Of a stretch of DNA of 64,000 nt, positions 33,897 through 46,470 are shown one piece after another (position 1 is the first letter of the stretch; each line of letters starts with the position of its first letter). Under the pieces are notes generated by a model. That model saw only the letters and a program-made list of their open reading frames with translations, ran no database searches and was not told where the DNA came from. The stretch is from Cubamyces lactineus (Eukaryota > Basidiomycota > Agaricomycetes > Polyporales > Polyporaceae), in the NCBI GenBank assembly GCA_022376465.1, contig JACDTU010000001.1:496001-560000 (forward strand), in the 5' to 3' direction. A program made the position numbers and the translations under genes.

Positions 33897-35207
33897 CTAC
33901 GCGGACGTTGTAGTCGACTCGTTCTCCGTGGAATTAGAGCCAAAGCTGAACCATGAGCCCCAGTCCATCCCTCGCTTGTGGAACATCATGAGTCCAAGGA
34001 GGACGGGAAGATACCACAGACTGTGCTGAAACACCTTTCGTGCCTGCTTTTCTCCGCCGTGCTTCCAAAACCTGTACGCTGCCTCGACGCAGATTGCATG
34101 CGGGACCAGGCTTGTAAGAGCGAAGGCCCAAGTCGTGAGGCCAGAAAGCGGCATGAGGATCGACGTCGCAGGCACCAGGAGAAGTGCATGCCTCAGTGCT
34201 ACGGTGGCGTTCTTGTGAGGGTCCAGCACGCAGAGCATGCGGTACCCCGCCTGCGCGTAAGACTCGCGGACGAGATAGGATAGGCCGTTGAAATGGGGGA
34301 ATTGCCAACTATACAGCAGCAGGAAGAGTGCGAGCGGTGCAAGAGGGTTGTCTGCCAGGGCGAGGTCGGTGGGTATCGAGGCAAGCGATGTCATAAATGA
34401 GGGGAGAACGAGCTCGAAAGACTGTGCTGATGAAGGGAGGAGCGAGCCGCCGCAGGCTGTCCAACCCATGAGCGGAGGAATGCCCCCTACGACGGAGCCT
34501 ATCCAGGTATTGACGGTGCTCTTCCGCTTCAAATATGTGTATGCACCTGCATATAGCGCGATGTTGGCAGCACCGAGCAGAGCCGTAGTGGGATTAACCA
34601 TCGTCCATAGCAGGGCTGGACCAGCGATACCGGTGACCACCGCGAAGCCCGTTGCGTGGAGTGGACTGATGGCACGCCGTACGAGAGGTCTATTCCTTGT
34701 CCGGGCCATCTGTGCATCATAAGGAACCTCTTGTATCTGGTTGAATGCGTTTGCTGAGGCGGAACAGAACGCTGTGCCAAGGGCGGTGGACAGGAGGACG
34801 GGGACAGTGGTAGGGAGGGGAGAGAGGGCGACACCAGACATGGCAGTGAGTACGACGAGGACAGTCAGGCTGGACTTGGATAGCTGCCAGTAGATCTTGG
34901 CCAACCGTCGTGGTGTGAGGACCTGTGCCTCGCGGAAGGACCTAACGGAAGTCTCCGCAGGAGGTGAATAAACTGCGTCGGCCGAGTGACCGCGTACGGA
35001 TTGGACTGGTGAGACGCCAGAGGGAGATGCAGTCTTGGACGCTGGTAACCACCTGAGATTGTCGAAGAAGAAGGCAGAGAACCTGGTCGACTTGCGATCC
35101 GCAAAGGAGGAGGCCAGACGGATCTGAAGGGGTTTTCGGGGATTGCGGATGCTGGCTGCGCAGCTCCTGCAGACGTAGCCCGCAAAGGGAGTGACTCCGC
35201 CCCTCAT
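33897..35207 (-). CDS. COX10: Protoheme IX farnesyltransferase Cox10
   Basis: It converts protoheme IX to heme O for cytochrome oxidase in the inner mitochondrial membrane. One uninterrupted 436-residue ORF is present. A basic presequence region precedes the UbiA-type core: NAFNQIQEVPYDAQMARTRN contains the first Asp-rich prenyl-binding motif, PLVRRAISPLHATGF follows, and VNTWIGSVVGGIPPLMGW and SWQFPHFNGLSYLVRESY are heme-O-synthase hallmarks. About eight hydrophobic segments are visible. It shares a 337-bp head-to-head promoter with U1-70K. Confidence 0.94.
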   Translation of the reverse strand: MRGGVTPFAGYVCRSCAASIRNPRKPLQIRLASSFADRKSTRFSAFFFDNLRWLPASKTASPSGVSPVQSVRGHSADAVYSPPAETSVRSFREAQVLTPRRLAKIYWQLSKSSLTVLVVLTAMSGVALSPLPTTVPVLLSTALGTAFCSASANAFNQIQEVPYDAQMARTRNRPLVRRAISPLHATGFAVVTGIAGPALLWTMVNPTTALLGAANIALYAGAYTYLKRKSTVNTWIGSVVGGIPPLMGWTACGGSLLPSSAQSFELVLPSFMTSLASIPTDLALADNPLAPLALFLLLYSWQFPHFNGLSYLVRESYAQAGYRMLCVLDPHKNATVALRHALLLVPATSILMPLSGLTTWAFALTSLVPHAICVEAAYRFWKHGGEKQARKVFQHSLWYLPVLLGLMMFHKRGMDWGSWFSFGSNSTENESTTTSA

Positions 35208-35544
35208 CCTGGCTGTACACCCGTGTTAGCTGATGCCGTGTGTGCGAGGAGAAGACTACGGACCTCACTGGCAGGGGCTGTTGGGACGAGGAGGAGAGGA
35301 GGAGAGGCGCCGGTCGGAGAAGAGGACGAGTGTGCGGGCGCCTGTTTCAGTCGCTCTCTCTTCTCACCACCAACAACGACGAGGACGAGGCTCGACGCGG
35401 CGGCAGAGGCTCATCCAAGCTCGGGGCGACCGGGCTCTGTCCATACTTTCTCTCTCAAATACCGCTCTATTTATCCTCTCTTCTACTCTCTCATCCCAAC
35501 TACTACTTTACGCGCCAACTCCTGATATTTGACGACTCTCCAAC

Positions 35545-36977
35545 ATGCCTGGCACCCACCTTCTCCCGCCAAACCTCCTCAAGCTCTTCGCCCCTCGGCC
35601 GCCCCTACCCTACACTCGTCCGCTTGACAAGGACATTGACCGTGTACGCCCCAAAAATATCGATGGCGTCGGTCCCATTCTCGCCCAGCTGCGCGAGGCT
35701 AGGACCCAGGGCATGATAGACTCCGGAAGCACCGGCGAGAGAGATGGCATGGAGGAGGGCGAGGAGCCCACCTTCACCTATGCTGAGGAGACGAAGCGGC
35801 AGATCCGTAGGGAGGAGAGGAAGAAAAAGAAGGCCGAGGAGTTCCAGAGAGCTAAGGAGAATTGTGCGTGACGTTGTCAGTTCATGCTCGTTGGTCGGCT
35901 CATACTCACGTTCTCCGCAGACAAGCCCTCTGAGGACCCAGAAGCCATTGGTGACCCCTACAAGACCCTTTTCATCTCCCGTCTGGTACGTTGTGTGCCA
36001 TAGTTGTACACATGCCACGTCTAACGATTCTCACAGCACAAGAACGCCACGGAGAACGACCTCAGGCGAGAGTTCGAGAGCTTCGGCAGTATTGAACGTG
36101 TGAGAATCGTGCGCGACAAGAATGGGCGCAGCAGGGGCTACGCGTTCATCGTTTTCGAACGCGAACGCGATATGAAAGGTAACATACCTGCTATCTGCGC
36201 CATACTCACTTACCCAGCATACCCCCTTCGCTCCTGCGTTGTCGGTATGACGTTTTGTCTCTTCTAGCTGCTTACAAGGAATCGGACCGCCTCCACATCA
36301 TGGGCAAGCGTGTCCTCGTAGACGTCGAGCGTGGTCGCACTGTTAGGGGATGGAAGCCTCGTCGTCTGGGTGGCGGTTTGGGCGGCAGGCCCAAACCAGA
36401 GCCGCCTGCTTTTGTGGGTGGAAGTGGAAGTGGAGGTGGCCGTGGTGGCTTCCGAGGTGGTTTCCGCGGAGGCGATCGCGGCGGCTTCCGTGGTGGACGC
36501 GGCGGTGGCTTCCGCGGCGGACGAGGAGGTGGGTTTGGCGGTGACAGATTCGGTGGGCCTCGCGACGATTTCGGAGGAGGAGGGGGCGGTGGACGTGGTG
36601 GCTTCGGGGGTGGATACAGGTATGAGTGTAATCCACTTGCTGCAGATGTAGGCAGCTCACAAAGCGATCCTAGGGGACGTGGCGGCGGAATTGGCTATCA
36701 AGGCGGAGGAGGCTTCGGTGGCCCCGACCATGGCTCAAACAACTACGTCGGTGGCCCTCCAGGCGGTGGACACGGACCGGGTGGGTATGGTGGTGGTCCG
36801 GGAGGACCTGGCGGGCCCGGCGGATTTGGGCCTCCCGGTGGAGGTCCTGGCGGTCCTGGTGGGTATGGCCCGCCTGGCGGTGGGTTCGGTGGCGGCGGAG
36901 GAGGATATCGCGGGGACCTCAAGCGTGAAGGTCCTGGTGGGTATGATGATCGCGACTCCAAGCGTCCGCGCTACTAG
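35545..36977 (+). CDS. SNP1: U1 snRNP 70-kDa protein
   Basis: It binds stem-loop I of U1 snRNA and helps define 5' splice sites. The N-terminus ([19 protein letters not shown]) and the [20 protein letters not shown] helix match the family. The RRM has RNP2 (TLFISRL) and RNP1 (SRGYAFIVF), followed by the conserved [20 protein letters not shown]. The C-terminus is Gly/Arg/Pro-rich instead of the animal RS domain, as seen in many fungi. Three introns interrupt the first half (near 35860, 35985 and 36180). Confidence 0.93.
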
Positions 36978-39668
36978 TCTTTTCTCTCCCTTTCTCGCAC
37001 CGCTCTTGCGGACGCTCTCTCAGCATATGCATTGGCAATGCTGGAAGGACCGGTGGTTTGTCTCCCTCTCCAGTCTCCGTCTTCCGTTTATGTTTCACCG
37101 ATTTGCTGCTTTGCTTGCGTAAGTATTGTAACTCCCACTGTACCCCTCTTCTCCGTCGCGCAAGCACAGGTAATAGCTGAGGCAAGTATGTATGAAATTG
37201 CGAACATCCCCTCATAGATTACCGAAGGCGGGCTTCTTGCGGGTGCGGTCGTGGTCGTGTGGTGGGCATGGACCGTTGGGTGTGCAGGGTGCTCAGTGCG
37301 TAAGTAAGACCGCACATCCAGGTCGGCGAAGGATGTTCAACGTCTACGCGGATGGTCGACCTGCTCGACGCGTACGGCTTCGACGAGGCAGTTGCTGCGA
37401 AGGCTCGGAATGGCTCGTGCGGACGTAGGCGCGGTGACCATTGGGTCTCTTCTGCCGTATAGCAGTGACTGATTGCCTACGCAGGTGACATTCGTGCAGA
37501 TGGAATGCTCGCCCTCCATGCAGCCCAAAGTTCGGTGCGTTTCTTGTTACATATATCCAGATCATCCAGATCTACTCGCTAGGGAAGCAGTTGCACTTCT
37601 CCACGACTGTCCCGAATTCATTCATCCCTCCAGCGTCTCACCTCGCCCGGTAGGAGTCACTTTGGCTCAGACCATCTCTCGTTCAAATCCGCTGGTCTCG
37701 GTATTCGCACACTCTTACCTTTCATGCTATTCAAGATCTCGGCCTCTTGAATCAATCTGGTCACGCCTGGCAGAACCCCTCGCTATTAACCCCACCCATG
37801 CACTCGACTTCCGTCATTCTGAGCTTGCAGCACTGGGACGGTCGCTTACCGCAGGACTTCTGCCCAAAACGTTTACGTCTCGACACACAAGATGTTGGTT
37901 TGGATCTCACCACGCATTGCATGTGCACATCCATGTCCTTGCTGCCCACAATCCCCTGTCAAAATATATCCATGTTGCCGACCCACAATGAAATACTCTC
38001 AGTACCAGCAACATGGCGTGAGGGTTTCTGTCGTCGTCACATCAAACTTGACGACAGCATAGGCGATCCGACACCGCTGAAACGCGTGCCTGGGACACTC
38101 GTCAGAGTCAGAACGTCCAAGGCTCCAAACTTAAGGGCCTCAGGTCTACGACCCACGGACATCCGTTGACCAGCAGACGCGGTCCGGAGCTCGGGTGATT
38201 GTCGAGCGTTGGAGGCGCATCACGTAGCAACCAGATTTCGACGTCAGCCCAGCGCGACGGGAAAAGACCGAGGTCGACGACCCTGCAAGCTGCCAACTGT
38301 TCGACAGCATGCGCGCAAGGTACTCGCGCTCGACTTCTGTTGATAACCTCATCGTCGCCAGCCCCGCTCGACCCACGTTGGTCAATTTTGCCGACCCTTT
38401 GCAGACAGCCTATCGCTCCTATCAACACTAGCGTGCTGCGCTGCGAGATGGCTCTAGCAACCTTTGTCAGCTCAAACAGCTGCGGTGGTATAGAATTCAA
38501 GCCGAGAGTCCATGAGATCTGCGAATTCTTCACAGACTTTACATGCAGTCCCCTCGCTTCGACGCAGACCTGAAGCACGGGTAAGATGATGGACGGATCT
38601 GTCTGGGGACCAATTGAACTCATGCCGTCGTCCGGGGACAAACGGCGGCCCCGTTCCCAACGGTTCCGCTTTCGCGCCAGCGTCGGCCTACGCCGCCCTT
38701 ACCATGTCGGCTGCAGTCCTGACGGCTATACTCTTAGCTCTACGTGGCAATATCGCGCAAGGAACTCTCTGGACGCGCACACATTCCGGCAAGCTATACT
38801 TTGTTTGCCATTTCCCAACCTGGCCTATTCCGCAACGGAGACAAAAACGCACGGCGGGCATGTGTACAGTTGCGCCCTTCAATCTGGCCCCTGCGTGCGA
38901 AAGCTCGACGAACTAAAGTGGTTAATGTCAGTTTACGCAGTTTGTGGCGACATCAACGCCGTCCATCTACGCCCCTGGAGGCGCACCCCCACTCCTGAAT
39001 CTCGTCCAACGCATGTCCATCTCGAGGCGCGTAGGCCGAACGGCGCGAAGAGCTTCGCACGGCGCACCGCGACCGAGGTCGCCGTCTGTGGGCAGATGCA
39101 AACGGACCCCACGCAAGGAGATCTCGATTGAAATATGAAACCGCCCGATGGGCCCAACCTCTTCGGCTTGATGGCTTCTTGGCCCCCAGTTCCCGACCGC
39201 GTCCCGCCCTTTTTCGTCCTAGCTGCCCAGGATGCGGTGTCCTCCTCACTCCGTGAACCCTTCGCGGGCCCCCAACCTCGCTCGCGGGAACGTGTGCGTT
39301 GTGCCTGCCTCGCCTGCCTTGTCCTGAAAGGCCAACAGCACTTCCACGCTGGCTTTCCCTCCTACCATCCCTTCACTGCTCATCCATACTTTGTCCTCGG
39401 ATCCGCACTCGTTCCTTCACCCGCATATTTATACACAACGTCTGGTTGTCCACCTGTGACGACTCGGCAATTTCGTCAACTTGGCGCCTATACTGCGTCT
39501 TTTGAGCGTTACGGCAGCAGGCGCCCCGCTTCTTGGAGTCTCTTGGGTTTTGTCATAGTATGCAGCACGAAGGTCAGTTGTCCTTCGTTCGTTCTTGGGG
39601 GTGACTTTGCCTTGCTGATATCCGGTATAGGACAATATGCGGACCACAAGCCCCATAGTCCCAGAGCC
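36978..39668. other. 2.7-kb stretch without a clear gene
   Basis: It holds the U1-70K 3' UTR and the homeodomain gene promoter (TATA-like tatttataca near 39424). Between 37200 and 37560 on the plus strand fragments such as EGGLLAGAVVVVWWAW, MVDLLDAYGFDEAVAAKA and DIRADGMLALHAA are bounded by plausible splice sites, so a small or decayed spliced gene is possible but not shown. From 37600 to 39100 I see no motif, repeat or RNA gene. Confidence 0.5.
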
Positions 39669-41360
39669 ATGCTGCCGCCACTCACCATTCGTGACTTGCC
39701 CCCAAACCGGCCCACAGCGGTCGCAGCGGACACACCAACGTCCTGCGTCTCCTCGCCATTCTCACCCGCTCCATCGCCCGCTTGTTCAGACGTGGGATCC
39801 GTGGCAGAGGGCACAGAGCAACTCGAGGACGTCATTCCTCCCACTCTCCGCCGTGCCATGTCGATGTCTTCACTAGCCGCCAATGGCAAGCAACGGCGCA
39901 AGCGTTCCCGCACGACGCCGGAGCAGCTCGCTCGTTTGGAGGAGTACTTCGCGGCGGACCAAAGTCCCACATCCGCTCGGCGGCGAGACATCGCTCGCGA
40001 GCTCGGCCTGGACGAGAGGCAAACTCAGATCTGGTTTCAGAACAGGTTTGTCTCATGCTTCTCCGACGCTACCGTGTCCTAGTGTATTGACAAACCCCTC
40101 CAAGACGTGCAAAGCTCAAGCTACAAGCGAAGATGAAGGCGCGAGCGGTAGAGAAGCTCGAGCCTCCTCCGGAAAGCCCACCGGCTCTCACCAACGGCTT
40201 CGATGCGGACGTGTACAACCTCATCCACGAGGACGACGGTTCGTAGCGCTGATCTTACGTCTATTCGTCTAATTTGTCTTGACCGACATCTCGCCTGCGC
40301 AGAAGTCACCATCGTGCCTTGCACGGATCTCACCATCGGCAATTGGCGTCGCGTAGCGTCTTCTCAGCATGACCTGATTGCCTACACATGCGAAGCACGG
40401 CGTTCCATCACCTGGTTCATCCGCTCAGGAGGGCTCAGCTTCAAAATCGAAGTCCCCTACGACATAATAGCAGAATCGCGCTTCACAAACGTTTCGCCCG
40501 GGGTGGGCTCTGCGACATTCGTGCTGGATCGGCCCCCAACATTTTACGTCGAGAAGCACATGGAACCAGCCCCCGGTGCAGAGGCCGTTCGATACTGGCA
40601 GGTCTCTGGGGATTGGACGGAAGACCGACAGGCTTCCCTGGTTCTGAGGCATTGTCTCATGGGCCCTGCGTATCAGCTTTCGCACCTCGTGAACAACATA
40701 TCGCCCTCTGGTGCATCGTCCGAAGTCTCGCTGTACACTCCCACACTCTCGCTTTCCGACGCGGGTTCTTCGCCTGAGGTGTACTCCAGGTCCTGTGACT
40801 CCCCAGTAGACTCACATCCCCAGGCTCACTCTTCTACCATGGTTCTGCGCAAGCCCAGCTCTCTAAGCAGCCTGCGGATGCTCCATCATCCATCCCTAGA
40901 GCGTCTTCGCCCGAGTCGGCATGCCAGTGTCCCCATGTTCCATTCGCCTCTCAGCAGCATGTCCACACCGAACTCGCCGCACTCTCCTAGCGATGCTCAC
41001 GGGATGTCTCCGATGTTGCTCTACATGGACGGCAGTGGGGCGCAGCAATACACGGTGGCGACACGCACCGGGATGCCTGATCAGCTGCCCCACCTCCCAC
41101 TCGGAGTGCCCAACCTGCCCCGTCTCAACTATGACTATAGCTCGCGCTCGGCCTCACCGCACGAGTGTACGAGCGAACCTCCCTCGGCAGTGTCCACGCC
41201 GGGCTACTATGGCGCTCCATCGCCAGCTTGGGATGGTGGTGCCTCGCCTTTCGTCTCGCAGGGCATGTCTGCGCCCGAGCGACCGCAAGAACCCTACAAT
41301 CCTCAAGCATACGGGTACACTCCCGGGTCCGTGTACGATCACGGCGGCAGGACGTTCTAA
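39669..41360 (+). CDS. Homeodomain transcription factor
   Basis: Three exons: 39669..40045, 40105..40238 and 40303..41360. The homeodomain (KRSRTTPEQLARLEEYFAAD, RRRDIARELGLDERQTQIWF, QNRRAKLK) lies near residues 80-140, and one intron falls inside helix 3 between WFQNR and RAK. The C-terminal part (WRRVASSQHDLIAYTCEAR) is conserved-looking up to about residue 310, then Ser/Pro/Tyr-rich. The frame is open back to 39135, but MLPPLTIRDLPPNRP is preferred because a TATA-like box lies about 240 bp upstream of it. It is not of the HD1/HD2 mating-type kind by appearance. Confidence 0.88.
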
Positions 41361-41856
41361 GCTATTCTTTCACTGGACAGACCTTGATTCTATTATCGTA
41401 TCTTTGCCCTCGTCACGCTTTCCGGTATCATACGTCGTCTTCGCTCTCGTATACTCCTGTCATCACCATTATCTAACCTATATCTCAGTTTCGCCGTCGT
41501 CTCATTACCACCGTCGCTGTCGTATGTATGTACCGCTAGTCCTTGCGCATTCCTCTGTCCATATTGCATGCTTCATTCATCCCGTCACATAGTCTCACAC
41601 TTCCCAGTAGATAGTTAGCATTCGCATCGCATCTCGCCGTATACGTATACTTGCGTTAATGACCCCAGTGTATCACATCGCAGTACATAGCATATAATTA
41701 TTCAAACTCGCCGATTTGCCCATACAGATCCTGCTACCGAATTGCCCTGATTGAATGATACCGAGTCGCATGCGCGAATACGATATGGTCCTGCTCATCG
41801 AGTGATCATTCCATGGTATGTAATACAAAGCTTCTCCATCCTTCAATCTATCTACT
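41361..41856. other. Tail-to-tail spacer, homeodomain gene and ARPC2
   Basis: About 500 bp, pyrimidine-rich on the plus strand. It should contain both 3' UTRs. Nothing else was recognised. Confidence 0.6.
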
Positions 41857-43047
41857 TCACCGCGTCGACATGGTACGACCACTAGGTAATTTGATGAGAA
41901 TGGCCATTAAGAGTCATCGAGGGACTACTCACGATACTGTCTTCCGATCGACCACAGCCGCTTCCGTCTTCGCTCTGTTGAGCACCTTTTGGAACTCACT
42001 GACACGGTAACGCATGCGCGAATGCATGTACGCCTTTGAGCACTTGATATGATAATGCAGGTAGTCACGGAAGAGTTGGATGTGAGTGATCGTCGAGTTC
42101 GCAACGTCGGCGTTCGCGAAGTGACGAGGGAAGAGAACGAAGGTAACATAGCCAACGTCCTCGGAATCGTTCAGGCCCTGGAGGTGCCTGATTTCTAGCG
42201 GGGGCTCGCGAGTCGTGTAGAGGACTTGAGGTGCACTTTGAATGGTTGGCAGCCTCCGGGCATCAACAAATTCCTGCATAGTCGCTATCGTTCAGTAGAT
42301 GATGCTAGGCAGGTTAAGCCCGTTACGAACCTGCAAGAAGACTTTGCCGAACACACGATCTGTTTCTTCGCGGAACACGGTGGAGAAGATGACAGTGACA
42401 CGGTCGGAAGATGCTTGGACATAGATGACCTCCTCATCGCGGTAATGCAGGGCCATCAGCTCGCCTTGACCACTGGCTGCTGCTTCCAATTGCTTCTGTG
42501 TCTGGAAACCGAGCTCAAAAGGAGCGGCCAGCGCATTCCGCTTGAGCAGGGCCAGAGACTTGATGTACGTATCGCGTTCATCTATGCACGTTGAGAGGGT
42601 GTATGTGACATGCGAAGACTCTTGTACTTACCGCCCTCTGGGGGAATCTGTTCCAAATTGATGTCCAGCGTAACATTGTATCCGAACTCGGGTTCCGCTC
42701 GCAGCGCAGCGCCGTATTCGCGTTTCAAGATATCGTTCACACCGTAGCGTACGAGCTCATCCCAGCAACGAATACTCATAGATAGAACGAGAGCAGTTGG
42801 TACCTTGCGGTCGGGTGTGGTGAGGCGGAAGCGGACACCGTCAAAGTCGACGAACTGGACATCGAGAGCCGACGGTCTGATATCGGATACATTCGTGATG
42901 AGCACACAAGGACACTGGTATTGCATACGTACTGCGAAGCCTTCTCCGCGAGCGTGGTCTGGATGATGTGGTTATGAGGCTACGGTGCGACGGTTTAGCC
43001 GACGTCAAAGGCAGGAAAAGGAACGAAGCTACCTCGAGCAAGATCAT
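41857..43047 (-). CDS. ARC35: Arp2/3 complex subunit 2 (p34-Arc, Arc35)
   Basis: It is a scaffold subunit that anchors the Arp2/3 branch on the mother actin filament. The first exon encodes MILLE only. Later exons give [111 protein letters not shown] and [20 protein letters not shown]. The last intron joins VVDRKTVS to GRTMSTR and the stop at 41857..41859, matching the family C-terminus. Confidence 0.94.
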
Positions 43048-43330
43048 GATATACCGACGATGTTGTGTGTGCGTGCGTCGGCGTCGTCGATGGCGATGAG
43101 GAGAGAGAGGAGTGCGGCGGAGGCGCGAGGCTGCGCGCGCGGTGCGATGGAGGGAGGGCCAGGTCCCGTGACGGGGGCGGGGGAGCGTGAGAAAGCCGGA
43201 ATGCTGGGCCAGTCGATGAATTCGGATCTGTGAAATATTTCAGAGTTCTGACTGCAACCAGCATCTACAGCTCACTTACCCCGCTCCTCGCTCCCCGCAT
43301 CGGCTCAGATACATTGAGGAGATTCTCAAA

Positions 43331-45184
43331 ATGGGTGAGTACTGCTCGCACAGAGATCCCACAACTTTCTGACCATGTCTGCTTTCTCTAGCACCCAAGA
43401 AACAGCAGAAAATGTCCCTGAACGAATTCCTGGGGGATAGTAGTGCGTGCTCAATCTGCTCACGCTGCAAGTCATAGCGGGCCTCATGTATCGCTTTCTG
43501 TAGCCCTGGGATCGTGGGCGGACGAAATGGATGCACTCCCCACCGCTCGTGAGTCTTGTCAGCGTGTGGGAATATACGGGAAGCCTGACAGCATTATTCA
43601 GCTGCGGCCAGAACCGACGAGGACCGCGCCAGAGGCGGTGATCGCAGACGCGATGATTTCTTGTCCTCTCGCCGTGAGTGTGGTCATGATCTTCGCAGTC
43701 CATATTGCATATCTGACCTCGTTCTGCCAGCGGATCGTGGTCCCCCGCGCGAGGACCTTCCTCTTCCCACCGAGCCGCCTTTCACCGCCTTCGTGGGCAA
43801 CTTGACTTTCGATATTACTGAGAGTGAGCTTGAGGAATTCTTTGGCGGCAAGGTAACTCCCTACGATATAGCCATCGACTTGTTGTTCATGTCCTGACCC
43901 TCGGTGCAGACCAAGTCCGTCAAAATCATCAAGGATAGGGATGACAAACCGAAGGGCTTCGGTTACGTGGAGTTCTCTGATCTAGAGGGCCTCAAGGAGG
44001 CACTCACCAAGACCGGCAACGTAGGCGCACATCTCAGCATTAACCCGACCGATTTGGCTGATTGCATATTGTAGACCCTTGCCGGACGTGCTGTTCGGGT
44101 CAGCGTTGCTGAACCTCCAAAAGAACGCTCCGGATTCGGCGGCGGTTCGTTCGAGGATGATCCCAAGTTTGCTGGCAACTGGCGCAGGGAAGGTCCTCTC
44201 CCCGACCTGCCCTCCCGCGATGGATCCCGCCGTCGTTTCGACGGCCCCCGTGAACCTCCTGCTCCCTCTGTGTCCGACGGCGCGTCTGATTGGCGTTCAT
44301 CTTCTCGTGCTCCTGTGCGTCCTCCTCCCTCTGAATCCGAGGGGGGCTTCAAGCGGCGTGGTCCTGGTTCTCGCGAACCTGCGCCGGTGGGCCCTGCCGA
44401 TACTGAAGATACCTGGCACATCGGCAGCAAGTTTAAGCCGAGCGGTCCCCCGGAGGGCGAGCGCCCTGGTAGCCGTTTTGGTAGCCTCCGCTCGCGGGGA
44501 GAGATGGGTCCTCCCCCACCTGCTGGTGTTGCTGACGAGGGTGACTGGCGGCGGCCGCGTACTTTGTCTCGCAACAGCACATCACGTATGCACCGTTCAC
44601 CTCATTCGCCGTTGCGTAAAGTAACTGGGTTACGTGTTTACAGCAAGCAGCTCGACTCCCCCGACTCCCCAAATGGGCCGCCGTAAGCTCGAGCTCCTTC
44701 CCCGGTCATCATCTTCAACCTCTGCGACTCCATCCCCCCTTGCCTCTCCCAACCCCTCCGCTACCAGCTCGAGATCCAACCCCTTCGGCGCCGCAAAGTA
44801 AGTCACCCTCCTCAGTAATCGAAGTCCCACGTTCAACATATATTACACAGGCCTGTTGATGTCACTGCTCGCGAAAACGAGGTCCTCCAAAAGATCGAGC
44901 GTGAACGCGAAGAAGTCCGTGAGAAAGTTGCGCAAACGACACACTCCATGTCTCGCACCTCTTCCCGTACGGGTTCGCAACGGCCTACGCCTCCCGCCTC
45001 AGCAGTCCAAAGCCCTACGACGCCCCAACATGAGCCTCACAAGCTTCCACCCGCGAACGTCCGTCCATCGTTCAGTTTTGCTAGCGCGGCGGCCGGCAAG
45101 AAGGATGCTGAACCTGCGAAGGACGATGTGAAGAAGATCACCGAGAAAATCGAAGAAGTCGAACTGGAGTCGTCCGAGCAGTGA
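43331..45184 (+). CDS. TIF3: Translation initiation factor eIF4B
   Basis: It stimulates eIF4A helicase activity and scanning. The first coding exon is 4 nt (ATGG), then APKKQQKMSLNEFLGDS, a conserved fungal eIF4B opening. Next come ALGSWADEMDALPTA and an RRM with RNP2 (TAFVGNLTFD) and RNP1 (KGFGYVEFSD). A long Arg/Ser/Pro/Gly region follows with FGGGSFEDDPKFAGNWRREG-type repeats. The C-terminus is a coiled, charged segment (ENEVLQKIEREREEVREKV). About eight introns. It diverges from ARPC2 by 283 bp. Confidence 0.88.
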
Positions 45185-45612
45185 GCGGAGATGCAAGCGT
45201 CCCGCGTATTATCGTCCGGGATCCTGACTTGGGACAACCTCATGAGAAATTTTTGCCGCAGCGATCGCGTCGAAATGCTGTTATCTGTTCTCGTTTCCTT
45301 TCGTCGCATGTGTCTATCTTATGTGTTTCAATATGTCGCTATGACTTGTCTATTAGTTCGCCCGATCCAGTCACCTTGTCTGGTAGATGTACACGAATTG
45401 TAAGGCATGTAGCCTGGTGGCTGCGTATGTAGATGCAATGCCATGATATCCGTTTCAAACGAAGTTGTTCCGTGTCTCAAGACATCCACCGCGAACGTCT
45501 CTAACTGTGCAGCACACAAGGACACACGTAGGCATAACAGCGTCATGGGACATGAATCGTATACAGCCTAAGACATACAGGAGTACGTATGGCGTGAGGG
45601 AGTATCTACAGC

Positions 45613-46152
45613 TCAGGCGGAGATGGTAACCTCGACCTCAACGCCGGGCTCGAGGCTGATGCTCGTCTGTGGCGAATGGGTCAACATTGAATTGATGGCA
45701 CGATTTCTGTCTACTTACGATCTGCTTGACGATCTCGCTGGAGGAGTGGAGGTCGATCAGGCGCTTGTGGATCTTGAGCTCGTAGCGGTCCCAGGTCTTA
45801 GAACCCTCACCGCAAGGCTATAACAACCGCGTTAGACCATCTTCATCACTGCATCTGGAAGAAGAACGCTCTACTCACAGACTTGCGGGTGGTGACCTTG
45901 AGGACCTTGGTAGGAAGGCGGACGGGGCCCTTGACACGGAGCTGCTTGTCCTTAGCCCGGTTGATCAAGTCCGTCGAGACTGCGGTCCATGAATGAGTCC
46001 TCAATTCCCAAGTGGCTCGCAAAAGACATACACTTCTCGAGGTTCTTGACGTTGCTGCTCGTGAGCGTGATACGGATTTTGTGGATCTTGGCGGCGGGCA
46101 CGGGGGCACCAGTCGCATCGTATTCCTTTTCACCCTTAGCGACGTAACTCAT
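45613..46152 (-). CDS. RPS20: 40S ribosomal protein uS10 (Rps20)
   Basis: Four exons give [105 protein letters not shown] and [17 protein letters not shown]. This is the complete uS10 domain, about 120 residues. It lies in the small-subunit head. It shares a 318-bp promoter with SAF4 on the other strand. Confidence 0.95.
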
Positions 46153-46470
46153 CCTGAATTCTTGATTGGAGAGTCAGAAGGTGACTGTTTGGGTGAACGG
46201 TGAGCTTTTGCTGTGTCGAATGCGACGGTGGAGGGGGAGCACAGTACCTGAGGGTTGTGTTGATAGAGTAGAAAAATAAGGTTCACACAAGCGCGTGGGC
46301 GGAATGCAGCTCTCGGCATTTGCCGCAAGAGTTTATGGAAGAGTTAATTTCTACCATCCAAATGTGGTCGCTATTCCTCAGATATTAAATAGGAATTACC
46401 TCATACCAACCGCTGTGGCTGAAGCTCAGCCTGAGGCAGCATCTCTTACTGTTCACTTTCACTCACTGCT

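Noticed and set aside
37640..37720. Possible tRNA gene (T-loop-like gttcaaatcc)
   Set aside because: No matching acceptor, D or anticodon stems could be formed around it.
39135..39668. Extended N-terminus of the homeodomain gene
   Set aside because: The frame is open, but a TATA-like box lies within it and the sequence before 39669 has no coding character.
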